Origin: Cystobasidiopsis lactophilus
Taxonomy: Eukaryota > Basidiomycota > Agaricostilbomycetes > Agaricostilbales > Chionosphaeraceae
Assembly: GCA_001599975.1 (NCBI GenBank)
Contig: BCIO01000004.1
Coordinates: 1,771,328-1,835,327, forward strand
Direction: 5' to 3'
Length of the DNA stretch: 64,000 nucleotides
Both the position numbers and the translations under genes were made by a program. This document shows positions 33,464 to 43,183 of this stretch, in pieces. Position 1 is the first letter of the stretch. Every line of letters begins with the position of its first letter. Under the pieces are notes generated by a model. It searched no databases. It had not been told where the DNA came from and saw nothing but the letters and a program-made list of their open reading frames with translations.

Positions 33464-35682
33464 CTATGCAGCCAGTGCAGCTTCGTGGATCTTGACTGCG
33501 CGGCCCGAAGGATCAGAGGAACAGCCCCAGTCTGCTCTCGGAATCCATCGAACAGCCGTCTGGGCGGCGGCTTGCGTGGGGAAGTGACCTGCGACCGCAG
33601 ACGCATTCAAACATGCCGGGCAAAGAAAGTGAGCATAGCTTACCCTCGAAAATTTCGCGGATGTAGTAAGCTTCCTTCGTATCGGGCGTATCGACGGGAT
33701 AGCGCTCGGCCGCTTTGCTCATTTGTGCGTCAGAAACAGAGCTTTCAGAGTGCGCCTTGAGGCTGTGGGTGAAGATCTTAGCCCTCCGCGCCTCAAGAAC
33801 GCGAAGCCAAAGCCTTACCCGTCGATCCACGAGTAGCCGACACCATCAGAGAACTGCTCCTTTTGACGCCACAAGATGCTGTCCGGAAGGTACGGTCGTC
33901 CGTCTGGAGCATTGCAATCAAAAGCTTTGCGCAGAATGTACTGCAGCTCCAGCTTAGAGTGACAGCACGGTGGCAATCGGATCTCGAAGGCACTTACCTT
34001 TTCCATTCTGGGCTTGCCGTCCTTGTCCACCTTCTCCTTGATGGAAGCACCGAACATTTTGTCTTCGGGCCGGATGTTCATGGCCACGTCGAGGAAGGCC
34101 TTGTCCAGGAAGGGCACGCGGGCCTCCAGGCCCCAAGCCATGGTGCTCTTGTTGGCCCGTAAGCAATCGGCAGTATGCAGGTTCTCGACGCGCTTAATGG
34201 TCTCTTGGTGGTAAGACTTGGCGTCTGGTGCCGCATGGAAGTAGAGGTAGCCGCCAAAGATTTCGTCGGAGCCTTCACCCGAAAGCACCATCTTGACCGA
34301 CATGGCCTTGATCTTGCGGCTGAGAAGATACATGGGCGTGCTCGCGCGAACCGTAGTCACGTCGTAAGTCTCGAGGTGGTAGATGACATCGGGCACAGCG
34401 TCCAAGCCCTCCTGCACCGTGAAGGTGTATTCGTGATGGACCGTGCCGAGATAGTCGGCCGCTTTGCGAGCCGCAATCAAGTCGGGAGACCCTTCAAGAC
34501 CAATGGCGAAGGAGTGCAGCCGGGGCCAGGCGGTTAACGACTCCTCTTCCGCGTCGTCTGCAATCCCAAGCAAGAGAGAACAAAGTCAACATCGGGCGAA
34601 GCATCTCGACCGAACGCCGTCACCCACCACCTGAGTTGTCGATGACGCCGACGAGGTGGTCTGTTGGCTCGGTTGAGCCGTTGACCGCTGAGCCAGGAGG
34701 TGGCCGGCTCAAGCTCCTCCCCCGAGTTTGAGCTTCCGCAATCTTGTCCGTTTCGCGAGCGGCAATGGCCGCAATCAAGCTCGAGTCCAATCCTCCAGAG
34801 AGCAGCACGCCGTATGGCACTTCTGCCATCAAGCGCTTCTTGACAGCCTTCTCCAATGTGGCCCTCAGCAAATCCAAGTCGACCGGTGTGGTCGGTATCC
34901 TCTCCTCGTTCATCCACTCGGGCTTATAGTAGCGCTCAATCTTCCCGGTCTTGGAGTCGTAGAAGTGGCCGGGCGGGAATGAGATGAGGTCGGGGCATTC
35001 GTCGTGCAGAGCTTTGAGCTCAGAGGCAAAGTAAACCGAGCCCGTCGTTTTGCTGGTGCCCATATAGAGAGTGGTGATTCCAATGGGGTCGCGGGCAGCA
35101 ATCATGCGAGAAGGAGTGACGCTGGTGTCGAGCAGGATGAAGGAAAACATGCCGTCGAGCATGCCGCACAGAGCGGTGTCGTGTTCCTTGTACTATCGAC
35201 CGTGGATGAGCAGGATACTCGCATTGACTGAAGCTTGATGATAGCAACGAACCAGGTGCATGATAACCTCGCAATCCGAATGGGTCTTGAACACGGCCTT
35301 TTGCTTAAGCCCTTTGCGGAGCTGCCGGTGGTTGTAGATCTCGCCATTGACGGCCAAAGTGAGCGTGCCGTCATCGTTGACCAAGGGTTGAGCGCCAGTG
35401 TCTGCGTTCAACCTATGAGCGACGAGCCACACGACTCTAACGCCAAGGGCAAAACTTGCCAACGCCGACGATAGCCAGTCTTTCATGGCACAGGATCGAA
35501 TCCTTAGTAGTCACGCAGCCAGACCAATCTGATCTGTTCTCAGGCCATGCTACGAGAGCCAACGGAAGCCAAATAGGCGTACCAGGACCTCGGTGCCTCA
35601 AGCGCTTCGAAAGAGCCAGCGCCCTGGGGCGGTATTGCGAGACATCGCCCTCGTAGTTGTGGCAGCCGAAGATTCCACACAT
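33464..35682 (-). CDS. ASN1: Asparagine synthetase (glutamine-hydrolysing)
   Basis: Makes asparagine from aspartate, ATP and glutamine amide. The start [14 protein letters not shown] (ATG at 35682) places the catalytic Cys2 of the Ntn-type glutaminase domain directly after the initiator Met. Next are [42 protein letters not shown] and SDCEVIMHL. The synthetase domain has the PP-loop [20 protein letters not shown] (about 34770-34830) and [20 protein letters not shown], plus [20 protein letters not shown]. Late exons give [16 protein letters not shown] and a last exon ending [20 protein letters not shown] before the stop at 33464. Motifs for both active sites are intact. It shares a 342-bp promoter region with the divergent zinc-finger gene. 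Confidence 0.94.
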
Positions 35683-36024
35683 CTGTTCGACCGTTAGGCA
35701 GGTATGCGACTGCTTCAGCAGGCTGCAGCTCACAACTTGATTCGACGAGCTTGGTCAACAAGAATTTTTGCTGGTGCATGACTCGCTTCCAGGTCCGAAA
35801 CCCTCCGTCTGGCTTTCTTTCCTGGGCGGCCAATCTATCATCTAGCTCTCGTCGAATATGTGCCCTGCTCAGAGTTGCCTGTTGCCTGCGAAAATGCTCC
35901 CAAAATTCAAAGACTGGCTGCCCTTACGTTCGATGGCGGCGTCTGGCCACGATGTCGCATCTTGACAGCGCAAGCTGTCACTCTATGCCCTCCCTGCCGT
36001 CGATGAAGTGCTGCAACGACGACC
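35683..36024. promoter_or_regulatory. Shared promoter of ASN1 (-) and the zinc-finger gene (+)
   Basis: A head-to-head gap of 342 bp. It holds one Gcn4-type core TGACTC at 35779-35784, about 100 bp upstream of the ASN1 ATG. ASN genes are known Gcn4 targets in fungi, so the site is plausible but unproven. Confidence 0.35.
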
Positions 36025-37192
36025 ATGGCTTGCCCGCAAAAGATTTTTTGCCACACTTGTCAAGTCGATTTGCCCGAGGGCCTTACCTTGCGAGAGCACG
36101 CTAGGAACACGGTCGAGCATTTGTTCTACTGTCAGACCCACGACAAAACCTTTGACAGCCTGGCCATCTTGGAAACGGTGAGGCTTCGAGCTGTCGACCA
36201 ATCGAGCCAGGCCTCATCAGCTCCGCTAGCACTTGCGCATCAAGCATGACGCGGACGCCATGGAAGAGAACCTGACAGGGAAGCCCCTGCATTACTGCTA
36301 TCCTTGCAGGCGCCAGTTCGACCGATCCAAGCTGCGCACTAGGCACACGACTTTGATACACGGCTCGAGCGATGGCAGGCCCTACACTTGCGATGGCTGC
36401 GGCGCTGCTTTCGAGACGTACGCTCGCCTGCAACTGGTGCGTCTTTGCCCTCACCATGCAAGTCCGAATCTGACAAAATTTGTGGACGATCAGCACGAAG
36501 ATTCTGTTGTGCACCTGCCACGCAACATGGCTTGCCCTCATTGCCCAGAGCTTTTCAAGTCGGCCAGCGGCGTTGCCCACCACCTCGAGTCCGGCATCTG
36601 CACTCCCATCACGCGCAAGATGGTCAGCGATGCTGTGCACCAGTGGGACGCTGGCAAGGGCAAGATCACCAGTGGCCTGGGCATCGGACCTCGCAACCGC
36701 ATTTCGGAGGTTGTCGACGGAGAGCAAAACGACACCGGAGGTTCACAATCCAATGATAATTCGCTCTTGCGCAGCGGCACTCTGGACTCTTATGATCTGA
36801 TCAACGACGCCCTCGACGACGACGACGACGACGACAGCAGCGTTAAAGGCGAGGTTTTGAGGACCAAGGCGACGGACGCGGCTTGGAATGGCTCCAGCTT
36901 TCAATGCGGTGTCTGTAACGAGACCTTCAACACCGTCAAAAGTTTGGAGCAGCACTTGAACTCCGCCGCCCACGACAAGAAGGGCACCTTCCACTGCCCG
37001 AAATGCTGGAAGACTTTTTCGGTCGTCTCTGGTCTGACTCAACACATTGTGCGTTCTTCATAATTAGAACAGCTGTTGGACTAAGACTCAAGCGACGAGC
37101 AGGAGTCTGAGAGGTGCGGCCTGGCTTCGAAAGCGGTGACGAGGGAAATTGCGGACGGGCTGTCGGGCATCTTCAGTCGCTTGCTGCTGTAG
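36025..37192 (+). CDS. C2H2 zinc-finger protein
   Basis: Probably a nucleic-acid-binding protein. Exons give at least five Cys2-His2-like units: IFCHTCQVDLPEGLTLREHA, LHYCYPCRRQFDRSKLRTRH, YTCDGCGAAFETYARLQ, MACPHCPELFKSASGVAHHL and, after a linker, FQCGVCNETFNTVKSLEQHL and FHCPKCWKTFSVVSGLTQHI. The linker has an acidic Asp run encoded by a GAC repeat (36813-36833). The final intron (GTGCGT...CAG) joins QHI to a short helical end, ESERCGLASKAV...SGIFSRLLL-stop at 37192. The odd spacing of several fingers (for example YCYPC with a partner His pair 12-16 residues later) and the short tail match the fungal C2H2 proteins that carry many degenerate fingers. Specific target unknown. Confidence 0.8.
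36813..36833 (+). repeat. GAC triplet run coding for poly-Asp
   Basis: A run of seven GAC triplets inside the zinc-finger gene codes for seven consecutive aspartates. It is a common kind of coding microsatellite and may vary in length between strains. Confidence 0.7.
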
Positions 37193-37676
37193 GGGAGAAC
37201 CAAAGGTTGTGCTTGCAGTGGCCTAAATTCCCATTTTTTGTCCATCATCACGATCCCAGTGGCGTATTAAGCCCTCGCGGGCATCATCTTCTCTTTGCGA
37301 CCAGTGATCCTCAATGCCTCCACGCACCACATTGGCTTTACGTTCATCAGCACAGTATCATATCGTCTGTCTCGATTTGCAGTTGGCTTTTGGGTTGTCT
37401 GCCAGCGACTGCCTTGAAAGGACCGCCCGCCACCATTTTGTGGATCTGTGCGCCCCTTGCCTTCGGTGCAAGCTGCTACGTCGCTTTCTCCTTCAGAAAG
37501 GAGGTCTTAGCTTCCCGGAACGAATCGCCGTTGGGAGGAGGTTCGAGCTCGCACCTTGAGGAGCAATGCCGGAGACCCTCGCAAGCCTCTTATGCGCCGT
37601 TGGGCGCGGACCCTCCGCTCAGATCATTTCCCTGCCTTTTGTTTCTCGTCCGTTACCAACCAACAATATCTCTCAA
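37193..37676. other. Intergenic region between the zinc-finger and stomatin-like genes
   Basis: About 480 bp. It contains an in-frame ATG at 37566 that could extend the stomatin-like protein by 37 residues. No separate gene is supported. Confidence 0.35.
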
Positions 37677-39113
37677 ATGCTCAGGACAAGCTTGATGGCT
37701 CCGAGTCTTCATACGGCCGCACGCGCCTTGCAGCAGCGGGCCCTCCCTCTCGCCGCTCGCGGCTTGCAGCATTGCACTTTCCTGACTATCGTCCGTCAAG
37801 GAACGGTCGCTTACCGTCTTTCGCTCGGCCGCAATCCTCATTTGCTGCAGCCGGGGTTGCGACTTCAGCTTCCCATCTACCACACCGTCGAGCATGTTGA
37901 TTTGAGGGAGCAAGCGATCGACATCTCTGAGCTTTCCGGCTTCACCAATGACAATGTGCGTTTGAGCTTCCTCATTGCTGCAGCGGTATCTGACGAAGGA
38001 TTCTTGCAGGTGCCGGTCAAGCTGTCCGGCTCCTTGTTCTTTCGGGTGGTGGACCCCGAGAAGGCCTGCTTCAGCGTGAGCCAATATCGCAAATCGGTGC
38101 ACGCTATTGGCACGTCAAGCGTCAGGTCGACTATCGGCCATTTCGACTATGACCAGGTAGGCCTTCGCGTCACAACCTTTTGTGGCCACGATTTTCATTT
38201 GCGAGTGTCTAGGTCATCTCCAACCGGACCTTGATCAACAATCGCCTGCAAAGCGTTATCTCCGACACCATCAACGACTGGGGCATCGGTTCGTTTGAGA
38301 GCTTCTCACCGCGCAAATGGCTGCTCACTGAACTCCACTCCCAGTCTGCTCCAAGTTCGAGGTCCAAAAGTTCAACCCGAGCAACAGAGAGATCGAGCGG
38401 CAGCTGGAGCAGCAAATGGAGGCCGAGCGAAAGCGCCGCGCGCAGCTTCTGGACACTCAGGCCGCCGTGAATGTGGCTGAGGGGATGAAGCAGCAGGCCA
38501 TCTTGAAATCAGAGGGCGCCTCGCAGGCCATGGTAAGAAAGCTTTCTCTATATCCCTTCCTATCCAAAGAACCTTGTGCTGACCGTGTGGTTTCAGATCA
38601 ACGAAGCTACTGGCGCTTTGACCGCTAGCGTCAAAGAAGGAGAGGCTTTCGCTGCCCAGGTGAGCAAAGCATCCCCTCGCCACCTGCCACCCTGTAGCTT
38701 TGGTTGATGATGCTGCCACTTACAGATCGCCAGCATCGCTCAGGCCATCTCCCCGGAAGCGGAGGACCCGGCCACCGCCGCTTTGAAAGCGGCTGAGCTG
38801 CTGTTGGAGATGAAGCGGCTCGACATGCTCAAGGCCATCGCCAACGGTAATGGCTCAAACAGCAAGTCTTCCTCTTCCCTCTTCTCCTTGAGCGAATTGT
38901 TGGATCTGACGCCCAAGCCGTGGTAACCTTCTAGCTTACTTCTTGCAAGAGTCCATGGGCTCTTCCGGTTTGGCCCTCAACAAGCCAAGCACACTGGCCA
39001 TGACGGACCAGATCAACCTGGACCTGATGGAGAAGATGAAGCGCCACCTGGCCGCCTCTCAAGACTTGAAGCAAGAGACGGACATCAAGCTCTCCTACGA
39101 AGCCACCGTCTAA
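37677..39113 (+). CDS. Stomatin-like SPFH protein, mitochondrial (SLP2 type)
   Basis: SPFH/band-7 scaffold protein of the inner mitochondrial membrane. The start at 37677 (MLRTSLMAPSLHTAARALQQ) gives a basic, acid-poor presequence, which argues for this ATG over the upstream one at 37566. The SPFH core runs VRQGTVAYRLSLGRNPHLLQ, HTVEHVDLREQAIDIS, LFFRVVDPEKACFSVSQYRK and GTSSVRSTIGHF. After introns come SNRTLINNRLQSVISDTIND, CSKFEVQKFNPSNREIERQL, QQMEAERKRRAQLLDTQAAV, NVAEGMKQQAILKSEG and SQAMINEATGALTASVKEGE. This is the Ala/Glu-rich coiled coil of stomatin-like proteins. The tail ends LSYEATV-stop at 39113. The size, about 400 residues, suits SLP2. Confidence 0.87.
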
Positions 39114-39126
39114 ATCCTCACTTTGG

Positions 39127-39171
39127 TTGACCGCCTCAAGCTCTCGTACGAAAGCTGTCGTCCAAAAGCCT
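39127..39171 (+). repeat. Degenerate copy of the stomatin-like gene 3' end
   Basis: Just after the stop codon the sequence CGCCTCAAGCTCTCGTACGAAAGC resembles CATCAAGCTCTCCTACGAAGCC at 39082-39103, with a few mismatches. It looks like a small old tandem duplication of the last coding exon, or chance. Confidence 0.35.
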
Positions 39172-39323
39172 TGGTTTGCTCGCCCACCTTGTACCTCGAT
39201 AGAACCATCCCCCTTCCCAACTTGTACTGTGCCTCATCTCATGTTAATCAAGTTGCTCCTGGGCCAAACAAAGCTGGGAAAGAAAAAGTCGAAACTGATG
39301 GATGCACACACAAATGAGAAAAT

Positions 39324-40358
39324 CTAGCCTCCCCGACCCCTGAAGCCGCCGCCCCTTGAGAAACCCCCACCGCGCGGTGCACCCCGGCCTCGTCTGTCAT
39401 TATCAGCAACAATGAGCTTTGGCCAAAGATCAGATGGCAGATTCAGAAGAGTGCTCACCCTCCTCGGTCGCCACCTCTCCCCCGCGAGCCACTGTTTAAA
39501 ACTCAGCTTGTCAGTTGCGATCCCGACTAGCTAAGATTAAGGAGGCAACGACGAACCCTCGGAAACCGCTGCTGCCACCCCGGAAGCCACCAGCGCCGCC
39601 CCTGCTTGAGAATCCTGTGAAAGCCTTAGAACCTACGGTATCCGACCCAAGTGATCTGGAGGGAGAGAACTGCTCACCTCCTCGCCCTCTCGGTGCGCCT
39701 CTTGTGCCAGCCGAGCCACCTCGAGCTCCCTTCTTCTTTGGTGCTGTGGGCAGGCGCCGTAAACAATTGAGCCCAGCTTGGTCCTCAAACAACGATCGAA
39801 CGCACGCTTAGGACCCGGGGCCACCTTCTTGGGCAGGAAGCGGTCCAAGGGCAGGAGCTTGTCCCCGCCGATGAACACCTTGTCGCCGGACTTGAACGAG
39901 TTGGCCTGGATGCCGTCGGTGGGCTTGATGGTGAAGTAGACCTCGTTGATGGGCCCTAGGATCTCGTCGACTTTGCCGATGGACGACTTGTTGGCTAGAT
40001 AGATAGGCGCATTGAAATAAGGGACCTTTGTCGCGCACAGTGGTGAGCGACCAACCCGGGAAGGTCCAATAAAAATTTAATACAACTTACCTGGGTGGGA
40101 TTGGTGGAAGTACAGAGCATCTCGCCCTCGACGGCGTGCACAAAGGTGCCCATTTCTGCTTTAGGCTTTGAGCACTAAAACACACAAGCTGCAAGGCGCA
40201 TTACCTAGGACTTCTGCTGGCGGGCCTTGATCGAATGACCGGCCAAATCCACCTCGCCCTCCTCCCCGGCCTCGGTCGCCTCCTCCGCGCCCTCTGAAGC
40301 CACCTCTGTCGCCTCCTCTGCCTCTTGGTGCTCCTCGTCCGCCGCCTCTGAAGCTCAT
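39324..40358 (-). CDS. GAR1: H/ACA snoRNP subunit Gar1
   Basis: Core protein of H/ACA small nucleolar RNPs that guide rRNA pseudouridylation. It has an N-terminal RGG tract ([23 protein letters not shown] at 40358) and then the Gar1 core in several exons. These are [70 protein letters not shown] and [20 protein letters not shown], then [11 protein letters not shown] second RGG tract spread over two or three exons ends GGFRGRGG at the stop (39324). Domain order and length (about 230 residues) are typical. It is head-to-head with TRS20, 129 bp apart. Confidence 0.92.
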
Positions 40359-40487
40359 TGTCTGGGTTGGTGCTCTCCAAGCCGTAATTTTTGCTGCTCG
40401 CCGGGAACTTCTGGGAATCCCCAGTGCTTCCCCTCGCCTTGAGTGCTTTCGGAGAGGGACGGCGTTCTCCAAGGGCGTTTGGAGGGA

Positions 40488-41173
40488 ATGACCTATTACC
40501 TCGCCATAGTCGGCACTCTCGACAACCCGCTCTACGAAACCACGCTCTTCTCGACCCGCCTGCCTCCCACCTCGGCCGCCTTCTCCTCCTCCTCAGCAGC
40601 AGCAGCAGCAGCCCACTCGCCCTCCCAGTCTTCCTTCTCCATCTTTGGCTCGCCCACTGCACCTGCCGCAGCTCCCGGAAGGTCCAACGTCAGCTACGGG
40701 CCCAAGAATGGCCGGCATGTCATGCAGCTCGTCGCGCACGCCAGCATGGACGTGATCGAGGACATCCAATGGCAATCCGGCTACATGTTCGTTTTCTTGG
40801 CTTTCCTTTCGTCTTTGAATGACTGATTGAAAGTTGTGTGTGCGTGACGAAAGGTATATGAAGTCCATCGACAAGTTCCACGAGTGGACGGTGTCCGCTT
40901 GGTTGACTCCAGGCGGTGAGGCGTTTTTTCCCCTGTCCACACACTCGCACTTCTTGGCTGAAGGTTCTTTTCTCTCGAATGGGCGAACTTACAGGAATCA
41001 AGCTCATCCTATTGCACGACCTCAAGCAGGACGACGGCATCCGCACCTTCTTCCACGAGGTCTGGGAGGCCTACGTCAAGCACCTCCTCAACCCTTTCAC
41101 CGAGTTCAACGCCCCCATCCGAACGCCCGCGTTCGACGCCAAAGTCAAGACGTCGGCCAAGAAGAATCTGTGA
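40488..41173 (+). CDS. TRS20: TRAPP subunit Trs20 / TRAPPC2 (sedlin)
   Basis: Small longin-fold subunit of the TRAPP tethering complexes, acting as or with the Rab GEF in ER-Golgi traffic. It starts MTYYLAIVGTLDNPLYET (ATG at 40488). A Ser/Ala insert encoded partly by CAGCAGCAG repeats lies between the first strands. The conserved FDVIEDI-like helix is here MDVIEDIQWQSGYM; then the introns give YMKSIDKFHEWTVSAWLTPG and GIKLILLHDLKQDDGIRTFF. The C-terminal part is HEVWEAYVKHLLNPFTEFNA, ending KKNL-stop. The insert makes it longer than the usual 140 residues. Confidence 0.9.
40601..40619 (+). repeat. AGC/CAG run coding for poly-Ala in TRS20
   Basis: A run of about six GCA-phase triplets codes for alanines in the Ser/Ala insert of Trs20. 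It may be length-variable. Confidence 0.6.
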
Positions 41174-41544
41174 TGCGCGATTTGGAGTGGTGCCTTTAAA
41201 TAGACAAGGAAGCGCGTGTGTGAGCTTCTTTCTTCTTGGTGGACTTTCTTGTGAACCTGAATAACTGTCTTGTCAGAGAATGAGCGCGCGTCACGAAGCA
41301 GAGCCGGGGATCAGGCCGTCGAGTCCGACTCGAGCATGGCCTCGAACGATTAGAACTTTTTGTGTAACAACAGCCTTGTAATAGCCTTGAACGAGACGTG
41401 GCCAATGGCAGGGAGCATGAGCTTTGGCCGGGAGTGAGAACCACAGCTTGGCGCTGCAACTTGTTTACGTTTTCTTGATGCAGCTCGCACCTTTCTATTC
41501 CCATCTCGACCAGGACTCTCTCGCCTATACAGCAAAGCAAGGGC
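41174..41544. other. Tandem intergenic region
   Basis: About 370 bp between the TRS20 stop and the next plus-strand ATG. It holds the TRS20 3' UTR and the next promoter. Nothing else is seen. Confidence 0.4.
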
Positions 41545-42977
41545 ATGGGTCTGCTTAAGGACCTCCTCAACACGCCCGTCTATGGCGACTCGCCACCTCG
41601 CACACCGCCTCGCCAACAAGAGCAGGACATCTCGGCCTGGCTGGAGAAGACGCACCTCTCCAACAATAACTCGCCTTCCTACCGACCTCCTCCTGCCATC
41701 ATCTCCTACACGCCTCCTCCTGGTCCACGCAACATGCTCACCCCGCCGCCGCAAATGCCACCAAGGCCCATATCCGCCCCCTTGCCCTCCCTCCCTGACT
41801 CGCCCGCCGTTACGTCCTTTCCCTCAGCCAAAGCGAACCAATGCCAGGGTACCACCAGCACCGGCAAACGCTGCACCCGGATCGTAGGCTCCAAGAAGGC
41901 CAGCAGCGGCTCGTCGCCCACCAAGCGAGGAGCTGCCCCGACGCCGCCGACTAGGAACCCATTGACCGACGCCCACTTGAACCAGCTCAACCGGATGCTC
42001 TCCCGCCGCGGCCGGCCATCTGGTCAACAACAGGCCGCCAAGAGGGCGGAGGATCCAGAGACGTCGGAGGACGAGGACGAGCTGCAGGAGGGGCTCGAGC
42101 TGCCCAAGTTTTGCTACCAACACGCCCAGCAGGCCATGGACGAGACAGGCACTTTTGCGGGCGCCAAAGGAATCTGGGTCGTCTACGATGGTGCGTTTGC
42201 GTTTTCAAGGACCACCCAAGACGGTCGTCGCTTTAACATGGGTGGGCGAGCAGAATGGATTCCAAAGGACTTGCCGATGGAAACCAAGCTCCAGCTACGG
42301 CACGAGATGGCCAAGCCGACGTCGGCGTCCGAGAAGGAAGGCTTCATTTATTGCCATGAGATGGCAAGGACGAACACGCGCATGCATGCTTCCCGTTGGT
42401 CTCTCCTTTCTCTGCGCAAAGGGCATACTTTGAAAGTGTGAGGCACACAGCAACGACGCTGATCAAGATTGGGCGGTCTGTCAAGCCTGTAGCTCGGCTG
42501 TCACAGTGGCGCAAGCAGTGTCCGCACCGGACCCCGGTCGTCCGCGACTTCTTCCCCTTGCACCCCTCCCACCCTCTGCTGCACCGACCCTCTGCCTCAA
42601 AATATGGCTACAACCCCTCGCCTGACTCTCGGGTGCAGGCGGAGGGCTCGAGGCTGCGAGGCGCGTTGCTCGTGGCGGACCGAGGTTGCCCTTTCCACCA
42701 CCGGCTCGAACGGCTCATCTTGATCGAAGTGGCCGGTAGAGCCGCGATGGAGGCAGCGGATCGCGGAGGGCCTCAAGGAGAGAAGGGGCGATGCCTGGAT
42801 TGTGGCCAGCTTCATTTGGAACTGTTCGAGGTCAATGTGTGCGTTTCTCTCCCTTTGTGCATTGCCAGGGGTAAAAGAGATGCTTACTCTTGTGCTTTCA
42901 GAGGCGCATATGAGGCTTGGGTGGTCGAGATCATCCTGAGGTGGCTATTCTGGTGTCAAGGAGTCCTCGCTGCATGA
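41545..42977 (+). CDS. T5orf172 / DUF1766 (Mug113-like) protein
   Basis: Fungal protein with a C-terminal T5orf172 domain, a GIY-YIG-like fold of uncertain activity. The first exon starts MGLLKDLLNTPVYGDSPPRT and holds a long Pro/Ser region and a small Cys motif, ANQCQGTTSTGKRCTRIVG, where the family has a CxGxxxxxxxC element. LPKFCYQHAQQAMDE follows. The catalytic-like part is WIPKDLPMETKLQLRHEMAK, GFIYCHEMA and, after an intron, TTLIKIGRSVKPVARLSQWR with KQC. Downstream are CPFHHRLERLILIEVAGRA and GRCLDCGQLHLELFEV. The last exon ends EAWVVEIILRWLFW near the stop. The intron before TTLIKIG is best placed at 42398-42453, which keeps the frame. Function of the family is little known; it is linked to meiosis in fission yeast. 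Confidence 0.8.
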
Positions 42978-43183
42978 CTGCTCGTTTTGTTTGTATCTTT
43001 TGCCACTTTCACACGCTTGTATACTATTGCACGAACACTGCATCATCTCACGCACTTTATGGCGTCCCAACTTTCTAGAGAGTCCTCCTCTGCCCAACTT
43101 GTTGTTTTCGTGCTCTTGGACTCGAACTGTTCGCTGTCCATCCAGGTTCGGCGCCCAGAGGCTCCTGGACTCGCCTCGCAGCG

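Noticed and set aside
36813-36833. GAC tandem run as a CRISPR or satellite
   Set aside because: It is a short in-frame poly-Asp codon run in a zinc-finger gene.
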